Translations under genes and position numbers: made by a program
In this document: positions 53,562 through 62,157 of the stretch, piece by piece
How the letters are laid out: each line of letters opens with the position of its first letter
Numbering within the stretch: the stretch's first letter is position 1
Assembly: GCA_964538355.1 (NCBI GenBank)
Contig: CAZIFC010000004.1
Location: 1-64,000, forward strand
Source: Bilophila sp964538355
GTDB taxonomy: Bacteria > Desulfobacterota > Desulfovibrionia > Desulfovibrionales > Desulfovibrionaceae
Direction: 5' to 3'
DNA: 64,000 nucleotides
Notes under the pieces: generated by a model
What the model saw: the letters and a program-made list of their open reading frames with translations, nothing else
What the model was told of the DNA's origin: nothing
Database searches by the model: none

Positions 53562-55718
53562 ATGAAAAACCAATCAAGAACGCCCTGGGCACACCCCGTA
53601 TCACGGCACATCAAACAAGCATTATCCCTGCCCGCCACTCTGGCCTTGCTCCTTTTGTGCCTGATTCCGCTTGCCGCTCTGCCGCCAGAGACGGCATCTG
53701 CGGAAACGGCGGGGCCGCGTATCGGCTATGATGACGCCGCAACGCCGCGTGCCCTGCGGGAAAAACGGGTTGAAGCCCTCACCACGGAAGATCTGGTGCG
53801 GCACGACGATCTGAAGATGCTCGCCCAGTTCGGCAACGAACCCTTTTATCTCATGCTGTGGAAAGGCTTTCCGTCCGGCGGAACGGATGGCGGAACGGAG
53901 GAATGGCTCGTATCCATCCTGAACAAGGCCATCGGCATGCTCCCCGAAGCAACGCTCGATGAACTCATTCTCGAAAAGGCCGCGGCCAAACCGAACCACT
54001 ACACCTTGGAAGACGCCTATTACAAACTTCGCATCCCCTTGTGGATCATCGCGCTCCTGCTGTTGACTTGCTTGAGCCTTGTCATCGCGCTTCTGTACAA
54101 CCGCCAGAAAAGCCTGCTGCGTATGGCAGCGAAAAACATTGAGCTTGCAAAAGCCGTGGAGCAGGCACAGCTTGCCTCCCGAGCCAAGGGCGACTTCCTT
54201 GCGCGCATATCGCATGAAATACGCACACCTCTGAATGCCATCATCAGCATGACCTCGCTGGCCCGCGAACATGTGGACAATCGGGAAGCCACCCTGCAAA
54301 CGCTCGACAAGGTGAACCTCTCCTCCCGAATGCTGCTGTCCATCATCCTCGACGTGCTCAATATGGCCTCAATTGAGTCAGGGAAACCGGCTTTTTCCAG
54401 GGTTCCATTTGATTTCAAGCAGATGCTTTCATCTCTTGCAGCCACATATCAAGAACAGTGCCGCCAAAAGGGGATTCGGTTCGAAACAAGGCTCCTGACG
54501 CCCATCCACGAATGTCTCATAGGCGATCAGCTCCGGGTCAATCAGATTCTGGTGAGCCTGCTGTCAAACGCGGTCAGGTTCACCCAGCAGGGGTCCGTCT
54601 GCCTGATGGTAGAACAGCAACCTTCCGTTCAGGAAAAAACGTTTGTCCGGTTTATCGTCAAAGATACCGGATGCGGCCTTACACCAGAAAGGCAAAACGG
54701 CCTTTTTCAGCCTGTTGGACAGGAAAACGTCGCTGCCGCCGACGAGTGCGGCGAAAACGGCCTGAGCCTTGCCACCGTGAAGGATCTTGTCACGTTCATG
54801 GGCGGCTTCATTGCTGTAGAAAGCGAGAAAGGGAAAGGCTCCGCCTTTACCGTAGAAATCCCATTCGGATGCTGCGGAGAAAAAAACATGGAGCGTTCGG
54901 GAGACATCCGGGATCTGAGGGTGCTGGTCATTGATGACGAACCTGATGCGCGGGAGTATGCTTCGCGAGCCCTTGCCTGCATAGGGACGCGATATTATTG
55001 CGCTGCCTCGGAAAAGGAGGCTCTGGAAGAACTTGCCCGCGCCGCGCGGGAAGAAGACGCCTACGACGTGTGCATCATGGACTGGAAAACGCCCCCAATG
55101 GACGGTATCGCGATCGCCCGGCACATCCGCGAATCCTACGACAAAAACATCGTCCTCATCGTCGCCTCCGCCCGCACAGGCCCGGAGGCTGAAAAAAGGG
55201 CCGCCGAAGCGGGGGCCGACATGTGCGTCTCCAAGCCCCTGTTCCAGTCATCCCTCTTTGACCTGCTCATTTCCTTGTACGGCGGCAGGCCCTCCCCGGA
55301 AACCATTCCGCCCCTGGCCCACGACTTCACCGGGCGGCGCGTTTTGCTGGTGGAAAACAATGAAGCAAGCCGCACGGCTGGAGCTGGACTTCTGAGCACG
55401 GCCCGCACGACCGTGGAAGTGGCAACCTCCGGAAAAGAAGCTCTCGACATGTACCTCGCCGCACCGGGAGGATACTACGATGCCATCCTCATGGACATCC
55501 AGTTGCCGGTCATGAATGGTTACGAGGCAACCCGAGCCATCCGCTCATCAGGCCATAACGATGCGGAAACCATAGCCATCATAGCCATGACCGCCAACGC
55601 CTCTACGGAGGACATCGCCGCCGCGATGGACAGCGGCATGAACGGTCATGTAGCGAAACCGATCGATGTAACCACCCTGCTCTGCACACTGGAACGGCAT
55701 TTTCTGGCGAAGGCGTGA
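53562..55718 (+). CDS. Hybrid histidine kinase with two receiver domains
   Basis: The product has 718 residues. A hydrophobic export signal (residues 20-45, ending ASAETAG) leads to a short outer segment of about 100 residues. That segment ends LVSILNKAIGMLPEATLDELIL, as amino-acid-binding (PBPb) sensor domains do, so it may be a shortened form of that sensor. A membrane helix lies at about 158-180. The kinase has its H-box in ARISHEIRTPLNAIISM, an N-box (ILVSLLSNAVRFT) and G1 (DTGCGL); G2 is altered (GENGLSLATVKDL). Two receivers follow: VLVIDDEPD with CIMDWKTPPMDG, and VLLVENNEAS with ILMDIQLPVMNG. The ribosome site is weak. No partner regulator or histidine phosphotransfer gene is adjacent. 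Confidence 0.85.
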   Translation: MKNQSRTPWAHPVSRHIKQALSLPATLALLLLCLIPLAALPPETASAETAGPRIGYDDAATPRALREKRVEALTTEDLVRHDDLKMLAQFGNEPFYLMLWKGFPSGGTDGGTEEWLVSILNKAIGMLPEATLDELILEKAAAKPNHYTLEDAYYKLRIPLWIIALLLLTCLSLVIALLYNRQKSLLRMAAKNIELAKAVEQAQLASRAKGDFLARISHEIRTPLNAIISMTSLAREHVDNREATLQTLDKVNLSSRMLLSIILDVLNMASIESGKPAFSRVPFDFKQMLSSLAATYQEQCRQKGIRFETRLLTPIHECLIGDQLRVNQILVSLLSNAVRFTQQGSVCLMVEQQPSVQEKTFVRFIVKDTGCGLTPERQNGLFQPVGQENVAAADECGENGLSLATVKDLVTFMGGFIAVESEKGKGSAFTVEIPFGCCGEKNMERSGDIRDLRVLVIDDEPDAREYASRALACIGTRYYCAASEKEALEELARAAREEDAYDVCIMDWKTPPMDGIAIARHIRESYDKNIVLIVASARTGPEAEKRAAEAGADMCVSKPLFQSSLFDLLISLYGGRPSPETIPPLAHDFTGRRVLLVENNEASRTAGAGLLSTARTTVEVATSGKEALDMYLAAPGGYYDAILMDIQLPVMNGYEATRAIRSSGHNDAETIAIIAMTANASTEDIAAAMDSGMNGHVAKPIDVTTLLCTLERHFLAKA

Positions 55719-55736
55719 AAACACCCCAAAATGCAG

Positions 55737-55767
55737 AAGGGCGGCATCCCCAAAGAATGCCGCCCTT
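55737..55767. terminator. Bidirectional terminator between kinase and HesB-like selenoprotein gene
   Basis: AAGGGCGGCAT (55737-55747) and ATGCCGCCCTT (55757-55767) form a perfect 11-base stem with a nine-base loop, with a T-rich end on the + strand. Both converging genes end within 20 bases. Confidence 0.85.
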
Positions 55768-55784
55768 TGTTCACATGTCAGAAA

Positions 55785-56114
55785 CTAGTGGGAGCCACAG
55801 CTGCCGGAGGAACAGCTGCCGCCGCAACTACTTCCTCCCGTATTGGCAAGGGGAATCTCAGGCTCAACGGAAAAACCCATGTATGTCAAATCGATGCTCA
55901 CGCCGCCCACGGTTTCGAGAAGATCGCTGGCGATGCAAAAGGTAAATCCGTTCTGCTCAAAGGTCTTGTCTTCGGGAGTAGGCTCATCCAGAGCCAGAGC
56001 GAGACGCGGACCGCGTCAGCCACCAGCGGCGAGATAGACGCGAATGGGCGATTTTTCCTTGTCGGCAAAGTAGGCTTCCAACTCGTGGGCAGCCGTTTCA
56101 CTGATAGCAAACAT
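55785..56114 (-). CDS. HesB/IscA-like selenoprotein with in-frame TGA
   Basis: Reading from the ATG at 56114, the frame meets TGA at codon 33 (56016-56018) and then stays open to TAG at 55785-55787, 109 residues in all. The flanks read YLAAGG-TGA-RGPRLALALDEP. The paralogue encoded just upstream reads YLAPGG-C-SGPRLALALDEP, so the TGA sits exactly at the conserved Cys. Similarity to the paralogue continues after the TGA (FCIAS, GGVSIDLTYMGFSVEPEIPL) and ends in a Cys-rich tail (SSCGGSCSSGSCGSH). A hairpin GGCTC-TGGAT-GAGCC (55981-55995) lies 20 bases past the TGA, where a bacterial SECIS should be. HesB-like selenoproteins are a known class. GGAGG precedes the start. Selenocysteine machinery is not in the window. 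The protein may bind a cluster or metal. Confidence 0.85.
55981..55995 (-). promoter_or_regulatory. Probable SECIS hairpin for selenocysteine insertion
   Basis: On the minus strand GGCTC-TGGAT-GAGCC forms a five-base stem with a five-base loop, starting 20 bases after the in-frame TGA. The distance and G-containing loop fit bacterial SECIS elements. The matching bases in the Cys-containing paralogue (GCCCTGGACGAACC) cannot form this stem. Confidence 0.6.
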
Positions 56115-56380
56115 GTGTTTCCTCCGGAATACAGTTTTGTTTTTTTGGTATGCTGCCGGAATTCCGCTCCTGCCTTTCGGGGGAAAGGAATCGGGCAGGC
56201 CTCCCGAGGGGAGGTGGGGCTGTTGGGCCGCTTTTCCGCGCATGGCAGATAGGCCGCTGCCGGAAAAGAAGAAAAGGCCTTATACCTTTTCGGAAGACGT
56301 TTCTCATGGAATCGTCTTTTACGCAACGAAAACCCTGCCGTCCCCGCGGAACAGGCGGGTTTCCCGGCCCTTTCCCCGTT

Positions 56381-56719
56381 TTAGTGGCAACCGCCGGAAC
56401 TGCCGCAACCGCCGCAGCAGGAAGAGCAGCCGCCGTTTCCGCCGGCACTGGGCAGAGGGATTTCGGACTCGACAACAAAGCCCATGTGCGTGAGGGCGAT
56501 GGATACGGCTCCGACCTTGGCGGCGAGTTCCTTGTTGATGCAGAAAATCAGGCCGTTGTCTTCACTCTTTTCGTCATCTTCGCCGGGTTCGTCCAGGGCG
56601 AGGGCAAGACGGGGACCGCTGCATCCGCCGGGAGCAAGATAGACACGGATAGGGCTTTTTTCCTTGCCTTCAAAATACGCTTCAAGCTCCTTGCGAGCTT
56701 CTTCGGTCACGGTGATCAT
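56381..56719 (-). CDS. HesB/IscA-like protein, cysteine form
   Basis: This 112-residue protein is the paralogue of the selenoprotein encoded next to it. It has MITVTEEARKELEAYFEGKEKSPIRVYLAPGG, then the conserved cysteine in GGCSGPRLALALDEP, FCINKELAAKVGAVSIALTHMGFVVESEIPL, and a Cys-rich tail (GGCSSCCGGCGSSGGCH). IscA-type proteins carry or deliver Fe-S clusters or iron. The tail here replaces the usual CGCGxSF end, so the metal site may differ. GGAGG lies before the start at 56719. It is 266 bases upstream of the selenoprotein gene on the same strand and probably arose by duplication. Confidence 0.8.
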   Translation of the reverse strand: MITVTEEARKELEAYFEGKEKSPIRVYLAPGGCSGPRLALALDEPGEDDEKSEDNGLIFCINKELAAKVGAVSIALTHMGFVVESEIPLPSAGGNGGCSSCCGGCGSSGGCH

Positions 56720-57348
56720 GATTTCCTCCACAAACAGCCGCGCTGTTCCGCCGTCCGCTCAGGCCGACATCCCCGGCATGCTGATTTGGTCATGGTTATT
56801 GATAGGGCGAGTTCTTCAGCAGCCTCTGGGCGGGGAGGTGCCGAACCCGCTGAATACGGGCCTGCTCTTGCCGGCCCGAGGCCTTAACATAGTTGCCAAG
56901 GCCCTCTTGTCAAGCCCGAAATCCCGCTATATCCCGGAACGGAGCGCAATTCCGATTGTTTCCAGTGAACGGCTCCGCTGTCCGACGGGCACTCCCGCAA
57001 GGGCCAGGGCCGGTTATTTTCAAGAGGGCAAAAACAGCGTATAGAGAGGGTATGGATACCGTCCCATCGTACCCTGAAACTGTGCGGAAACGACGGAGCC
57101 TGACCCTCCAGAATGTGCGCTTTACCCGTGCCGGTTGCGGGAACCGCTCCGTACATGAGCCAAGGACGCCTCCCCAAGGGGTGCTTGTGGTCGTGCCCGA
57201 ATTGTGAGAGGGGAAAGGGGGAGAGAGAAAAACGCGACTGCCCAAAAGCATGACTGGCAACAGGTTGGCACTGCTCCCGTGATTCAGAGGGAAGATTGAA
57301 CATTTTCTTTTCATGAAACGTAGATACACACTTATATGAGGTGATGCC
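56720..57348. other. Divergent intergenic region with riboswitch-like elements before pyrR
   Basis: No gene is seen in these 629 bases, which lie between the divergent HesB-like gene and pyrR. The pyrR-proximal half, about 57178-57320 on the + strand, contains in order GGTGCTTGTGG, GAGAGGGGAA, GACTGCCC with GCATGACTGG, and GGCACTG...GGGAAG. These resemble the conserved blocks of a cobalamin riboswitch, but the final B12-box is not recognisable and one inner stem does not pair. It may be a degraded or variant element, or chance. Confidence 0.3.
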
Positions 57349-57888
57349 ATGAAAACCACCGTCCTCCTCCATGCCGATGAAATCGCCCGCGTCCTTGATC
57401 GGCTTGCCTGTCAGATCATGGAACGGCACGGGGACTGTGAACGCACCGTGCTGCTGGGCATCCAGCGGCGTGGAGTAGACCTTGCCCTCCGCCTCGGCAA
57501 GGTGCTGGAAGAAAAACTCGGACGCCCATTGCCTTTCGGCACGCTGGACATCAATCTGTACAGGGACGATTGGACCACAATGCACGCGCGCCCCACCATC
57601 GGCGAATCGCACATCACCACCCCTCTGGACAACAAGAATGTCATCCTTGTCGACGACGTGCTGTTTACTGGGCGTACCATCCGCGCCGCACTCGAAGCCA
57701 TTCTCGACTATGGCCGTCCCCAGACGGTGGAACTCCTTGTGCTGGTTGATCGCGGGCATCGCGAGCTGCCTATCCACGGCGACTATGTGGGCCGCAAGAT
57801 CAACACTGCCCGCTCTGAAAAGGTCAATGTTCTTATGGAAGAACGAGACGGCTGCGATGAGGTCGTTCTCGAAAGCGCAGACGCCTAA
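57349..57888 (+). CDS. pyrR: PyrR bifunctional regulator/uracil phosphoribosyltransferase
   Basis: This 179-residue phosphoribosyltransferase-fold protein has the PRPP-binding VILVDDVLFTGRTIRAAL and the family segments LLGIQRRGVDLALRL, GTLDINLYRDDW and LVLVDRGHRELPI. PyrR proteins convert uracil and PRPP to UMP; in Gram-positive bacteria they also attenuate pyr operons by binding RNA. No pyr biosynthesis genes are adjacent here, so the regulatory part is not shown. The start follows GAGGTGATGCC. rarA begins 50 bases later, so the two may be in one operon. Confidence 0.93.
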   Translation: MKTTVLLHADEIARVLDRLACQIMERHGDCERTVLLGIQRRGVDLALRLGKVLEEKLGRPLPFGTLDINLYRDDWTTMHARPTIGESHITTPLDNKNVILVDDVLFTGRTIRAALEAILDYGRPQTVELLVLVDRGHRELPIHGDYVGRKINTARSEKVNVLMEERDGCDEVVLESADA

Positions 57889-57938
57889 ACATCGCTGTTT
57901 CCGCCCGCTCAGGCGGGCGGAGTTGCCCGGAGTCCCGT

Positions 57939-59162
57939 ATGCCCCTGTCACAGCCCCTTCCCGAACGTCTGCGCCCGTCGGAACTGGCCCTTTTCGTCGG
58001 CCAGAGCCATCTCGCCGAGCGGCTGAGCACGCTCATGGAGGCCCCGCGCCTTCCGAGCCTGCTCCTGTTCGGCCCGCCCGGCTGCGGCAAATCCACACTG
58101 GCCCTGCTCCTCGCTCGCGCCAGAGGAGGAACGGTCCTCCGGTTGAGCGCGCCGGAAGCCGGACTTCAGCAGCTGCGCCGCCAGCTCACCGGCGTGGATA
58201 TTCTGGTTCTCGACGAACTGCACCGTTTTTCCAAGGCGCAACAGGATTTTTTCCTGCCGCTGCTGGAGTCCGGCGATCTCACCATGATCGCCACCACAAC
58301 GGAAAACCCTTCTTTCAGCGTCACCCGTCAGCTTCTTTCCAGACTGCACGTCCTGCGTCTGCGCCAGCTTGGACGCCCCGAACTCATGGAGCTGGGCAAA
58401 CGGGGGGCTGCGGCCCTCTCCATCACGCTGCACGACGAGATTATTGATTTCCTTTCGGGAGCATCCCACGGGGACGCCCGCACCATGCTCAATCTGGTGG
58501 AGCATGCCGCATCCCTGCCGGAAGAAAAACGCAACCTCTCCCATGTGAAGGCAACGCTCCCGGAAATCATGGCCCGCCATGACAAGGATGGAGACAGCCA
58601 TTACGAATACGCCTCCGCGCTCATCAAATCCATCCGGGGCAGCGATCCCGACGCCGCGCTGTATTACCTCGCCTGCCTGCTGGAGGGGGGGGAAGATCCC
58701 CGCTTCATCTGCCGCCGCCTCATCCTTTCCGCTTCGGAAGACGTGGGCCTTGCCGATCCGCAGGCCTTGCCTCTGGCGGTGGCCTGCCAGCAGTCCGTCG
58801 AGTTCGTCGGCATGCCGGAAGGCTATATTCCGCTTGCGGAAACAGTGGTTTACCTTGCACTCGCCCGCAAAAGCAACTCCACCTATGCCGCCTATGCCAA
58901 TGCTGCGCGCGAAGTGAAGCTGAACGGCCCGCAAAGCGTGCCCCTGCATCTCCGCAACGCCTCGACACAGCTCCAACGGGAATGGGGATACGGCAAGGAC
59001 TACAAATATCCCCACAACTTCCCCCAAGGGTGGGTTGAGCAGGAATACCTCCCCCCCTCGGTCAGGAACCGCACCTTCTACCAGCCCAAGGAAAACGGGG
59101 AAGAACCCCGTCTGGCAAGCTGGAGCAGACGCATAAAGCGCGCCAAACCTGAAAACCGCTAA
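57939..59162 (+). CDS. rarA: Replication-associated recombination protein RarA
   Basis: This 407-residue AAA+ ATPase (also called MgsA) has FVGQSHLAERLS near the start, the Walker A LLFGPPGCGKSTLA, DILVLDELHRFSKAQQDFFLP (Walker B), TTTENPSFSVTRQLLSR (sensor 1) and GDARTMLNLVEHAA (sensor 2). The C-terminal part has YEYASALIKSIRGSDPDAALYYLACLLEGGEDPRFICRR and the end segment YKYPHNFPQGWVEQEYLP, both highly typical. RarA acts at stalled replication forks and binds single-stranded-DNA ends with SSB. plsC-like follows after eight bases. Confidence 0.95.
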   Translation: MPLSQPLPERLRPSELALFVGQSHLAERLSTLMEAPRLPSLLLFGPPGCGKSTLALLLARARGGTVLRLSAPEAGLQQLRRQLTGVDILVLDELHRFSKAQQDFFLPLLESGDLTMIATTTENPSFSVTRQLLSRLHVLRLRQLGRPELMELGKRGAAALSITLHDEIIDFLSGASHGDARTMLNLVEHAASLPEEKRNLSHVKATLPEIMARHDKDGDSHYEYASALIKSIRGSDPDAALYYLACLLEGGEDPRFICRRLILSASEDVGLADPQALPLAVACQQSVEFVGMPEGYIPLAETVVYLALARKSNSTYAAYANAAREVKLNGPQSVPLHLRNASTQLQREWGYGKDYKYPHNFPQGWVEQEYLPPSVRNRTFYQPKENGEEPRLASWSRRIKRAKPENR

Positions 59163-59170
59163 GGCTTATC

Positions 59171-59974
59171 ATGACAACTCCACACCTCTTTGACGGCAAT
59201 TGCTATCTGAGCGCAGCCCGTACGCCTTCACTGTTCAGCCGCCTCAGCATCAATCTTGGATTTTACGGCCCAATGGTCTGGATCGTCTTCAAGGCCGGCT
59301 GCAAAGCCCTCAGCCACACCTACGACGGCAAGGCGTGGACCCACAGCAGCGAAGAAATCGCGCGTGCGCTGGAATCCGTGGGCTGCCGCATCGAGGTTAC
59401 CGGGCTTGAGCACTTTCGTTCGCTCGAAGGCCCATGCGTGTTCATCGGCAACCATATGAGCACGTTGGAAACATTTGTCCTGCCGTCCATGATCCAGCCG
59501 TGGAAGGACGTGACCTTTGTGGTCAAGGAAAGCCTCCTGAAATATCCTTTCTTCGGGCCGGTGCTCGGATCTCGCGATCCCATTGTGGTGGGCCGCACCA
59601 ACCCCCGCGCCGATCTTGCCGCCGTACTGGAGGGTGGAGAAGAACGCCTGAAGAGCGGACGTTCCATCATCGTCTTTCCACAGAGCACACGCTCCACGGT
59701 ATTCGACCCCGCCCAGTTCAACACCATCGGGGTCAAGCTCGCCAAGCGGGCTGGCGTTCCGGTCATTCCGCTGGCCCTGAAAACGGATGCATGGGGCAAC
59801 GGAACGTGCCTCAAGGATTTCGGGCCGATGGATGCCGGGAAAACCATCCATTTCGAATTTGGTGCGCCCATGCACATCGAAACGACGGGCAAGGCCGAGC
59901 ACCAGTCTATTTCGAACTTCATCGCCGGACGTCTTGAAGACTGGAGCCATGAGCGGCGGGAGCTGTCCGAATAG
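59171..59974 (+). CDS. PlsC-like lysophospholipid acyltransferase
   Basis: This 267-residue protein has the acyltransferase block FIGNHMSTLETFVLPS, where the usual HxxxxD is HxxxxE, then FVVKESLLKYPFFGPVLGSRDPIVVGRTNP, and SIIVFPQSTRSTVFDP, where the usual FPEGTRS is FPQSTRS. The end VPVIPLALKTDAWGNG is also typical. Such enzymes add a fatty acyl chain to lysophosphatidate or a related lipid at the membrane. The two altered motif residues appear together and suit a subfamily I recall, rather than random loss, but activity is not shown. It begins eight bases after rarA and ends at a strong terminator. Confidence 0.83.
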   Translation: MTTPHLFDGNCYLSAARTPSLFSRLSINLGFYGPMVWIVFKAGCKALSHTYDGKAWTHSSEEIARALESVGCRIEVTGLEHFRSLEGPCVFIGNHMSTLETFVLPSMIQPWKDVTFVVKESLLKYPFFGPVLGSRDPIVVGRTNPRADLAAVLEGGEERLKSGRSIIVFPQSTRSTVFDPAQFNTIGVKLAKRAGVPVIPLALKTDAWGNGTCLKDFGPMDAGKTIHFEFGAPMHIETTGKAEHQSISNFIAGRLEDWSHERRELSE

Positions 59975-59996
59975 CCTGTTCCGGTTTCGCACATAA

Positions 59997-60036
59997 ACGA
60001 GGAAGGGAGCGGAGTACCGTCCCCTTCCTCGTTTTT
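59997..60036. terminator. Terminator between the acyltransferase and ureohydrolase genes
   Basis: ACGAGGAAGGG pairs with CCCCTTCCTCGT, closing over a smaller GCGG/CCGT stem, and is followed by TTTTT. Genes on both sides converge here. Confidence 0.85.
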
Positions 60037-60059
60037 CGATCAGCCAGCATCAAAGGGGG

Positions 60060-60941
60060 TTACGGCCTCCGGCTGCGTCCGCGCTGCACAATCCCCATCA
60101 GCGCATAGGCCAGTCTGGCAGCCGCAAAGTCTGCCGCATGCATACCCGCCACCGGTGCGAGCTCCACAACGTCAAAGCCCAGCACGTCCCGCCCTGCCAG
60201 CGTCCGTTCCGCAATATCCAGCGACTGGTACCATCCAAGCCCGCCGGGTACGGGGGTTCCCGTCGCGGGCATTACGGAAGGGTCCAGCCCATCCACGTCA
60301 AAGGTCAGATACACCTGTCTGGGAAAGTGTGGAGGCAGCAAGTCCTCGGGCAGTCCGTTCCGGGCGATGAAAGACGCATCAAAAAAGGTTACGCTGTGTT
60401 CCCTGCGGGCCTCAACCTCTTCAAGGCACATCGCCCGCACGCCAAACTGGACCAGCGGCAGCCCCAAATCCTTGACGGCCCGCCGCATGACGCAGGCATG
60501 GCTCCACGGGCTTTCTTCATACGCATCCCGCAAGTCCGCATGGGCATCAAACTGGATGACGCCGAATGTTCCAAAACGTTTTTTCAGGGCTGCCAACGCT
60601 CCGTAGGTGACGGTGTGCTCCCCACCGAGCAGGACGGGCAGTCCCTTTTTCTCAAGGATGCCCTCCACAGCCTGCTCAACCCTGCCGAGCACGGCCTCCG
60701 AAGAGCCGGAACAGTCTACGGCGGGCCAGGTAAAAATGCCCGCTTCCGCAGGTACGGACTCGCCGTCCCACAACTCCAGCTGATCGGATGCCTCAAGAAT
60801 GGCCTGCGGGCCTTGCGCCGTTCCTCCCGCGTAGGAAACCGTCGCCTCCAGCGGAACAGGCAACACATGGAAAAGACAGGATTCTGGAGCTGAATCCGGC
60901 AGCTCGGACGCCAAAAAGCGATGCATGGCGGTAACAGGCAT
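60060..60941 (-). CDS. speB: Agmatinase/arginase family ureohydrolase
   Basis: The product has 293 residues. The two-manganese site is complete: GGEHTVTYG (histidine), FDAHADLRD (the D-x-H-x-D pattern) and TFDVDGLDPSVMPATGTP (the D-x-D pattern). GGLGWYQSL and DVVELAPVAG follow as expected. The best match is agmatinase, which splits agmatine to putrescine and urea; a different guanidino substrate is possible. AAAGGA before the ATG at 60941 and the family N-terminus favour this start over the longer frame. It stands divergently to the GntR gene. No arginine decarboxylase gene is in the window. Confidence 0.85.
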   Translation of the reverse strand: MPVTAMHRFLASELPDSAPESCLFHVLPVPLEATVSYAGGTAQGPQAILEASDQLELWDGESVPAEAGIFTWPAVDCSGSSEAVLGRVEQAVEGILEKKGLPVLLGGEHTVTYGALAALKKRFGTFGVIQFDAHADLRDAYEESPWSHACVMRRAVKDLGLPLVQFGVRAMCLEEVEARREHSVTFFDASFIARNGLPEDLLPPHFPRQVYLTFDVDGLDPSVMPATGTPVPGGLGWYQSLDIAERTLAGRDVLGFDVVELAPVAGMHAADFAAARLAYALMGIVQRGRSRRP

Positions 60942-61412
60942 GGCACTCAATCCTTTTGTTATGAGATGGCATTGGGGGCCTTGAAAATACGCCATATGCC
61001 GTCGGCGCACAATCCGTTGCACAGAGCAAGGTACGAATAAACAACGTTATAACGCTTCATAATAACCGTTTGGTAACGAAAAGCATCTGCAACGTATCCC
61101 GTATCCCGACCTGCAATCCGTTTTGCAAATACAACAGTGCCTGTTTTTCAAAAAATATATTTTTATACATCCATTTTTTTCATAATAATTCACCAACGAT
61201 ATATTTTTTATGCAATGGACGATTCTTATATCGCTTTTTTACAGAATCAAAAAGGTTGGGACAGCATACCGTATCTTGACGAAGCAACATTTTCATTAGA
61301 CAATGATAAAGATCAAGAGCAGACGGCTGGCAGCGTGTACCAGAGATGGAATCCCTTTCAGGCTTATACAATCAACGGCTCACCCTCTTCCCCTCCGGCA
61401 AGGAGCTTTGTT
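60942..61412. other. Divergent promoter region of speB-like and gntR-like genes
   Basis: This stretch of about 470 bases is strongly AT-rich from about 61130 to 61220. The frame of the GntR gene stays open upstream as far as 61137, but those codons show no family match and have no ribosome site. Promoters for both divergent genes should lie here; no operator was recognised. Confidence 0.5.
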
Positions 61413-62066
61413 ATGCATACCTTCAAACGCCAAACATACAGCGGCCAAGTTGTTGAGTTTATCAAGCGTTGCATTCTTGACGGCGAACTTGCCCCCGGTG
61501 AGCAGGTCAAGGAAGTCATGCTTGCCGAACGGCTGGGCATCAGCCGTGCCCCCATCCGGGAGGCACTCCAGATCCTCGCTCAGGACGGTCTCATCACCTC
61601 CGAGCCGCAAAAGGGCAAGCACATCCGCAAGATGACCTGTCAGGAAATCGAAAACGATTATGAAATCGGCGGCATTCTCGAAGGTGCCGGCGTCGCTTCC
61701 GCGCTCCCGTTCATGACGCGGGAAGATCTGGATCGGGTTTCCAGCCTTGTCGACAAGATGGGGCGCATGGCTCCCCAGACCTGCGGCCTTTACGAGATGG
61801 CGGAAATAGACGACGCCTTCCATGACGCCCTGCTGAAGCACTGCGCGAACAGACGCCTTGTCGTCATGGCGCGGGCCGCATGCAGCAACATCTCCAAGTT
61901 CCTGTTTGCCAACCACTGGAACACCCTTTTCACGCCACAAGAATTTGTCCAGCGTCATCAGGATATTCTCGATGCCGTCCTCACCAAAGACCCTGCTGCC
62001 GTGGAACATGCCCTCCGCATGCACTACCGCGAGTCGGGCCAGAGAATGGGCCGCTACGGGGCCTGA
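61413..62066 (+). CDS. GntR-family transcription regulator, FCD (FadR-type) group
   Basis: This 217-residue protein has an N-terminal winged helix with QVVEFIKRCILDGELAPGEQVKEVMLAERLGISRAPIREALQILAQDGLI, the classical GntR signature. The C-terminal helical FCD effector domain has EIDDAFHDALLKHCANRRLV and FVQRHQDILDAVLTKDPAAVEHALRMHYRESG, with the histidines and aspartate that bind a metal and an acid ligand. The start at 61413 follows AAGGAG; the longer upstream frame is not supported. It is divergent from the ureohydrolase and 91 bases before the membrane protein gene, so either could be a target. Ligand unknown. Confidence 0.88.
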   Translation: MHTFKRQTYSGQVVEFIKRCILDGELAPGEQVKEVMLAERLGISRAPIREALQILAQDGLITSEPQKGKHIRKMTCQEIENDYEIGGILEGAGVASALPFMTREDLDRVSSLVDKMGRMAPQTCGLYEMAEIDDAFHDALLKHCANRRLVVMARAACSNISKFLFANHWNTLFTPQEFVQRHQDILDAVLTKDPAAVEHALRMHYRESGQRMGRYGA

Positions 62067-62157
62067 AAGCCAGCCGGGGAATCTTTTGCTGACGACCGGG
62101 CCATTCTCGGGTATGGTCTTCCGATAGCTGTTTTGAAATCCTATCGAAGGAGCAGAT

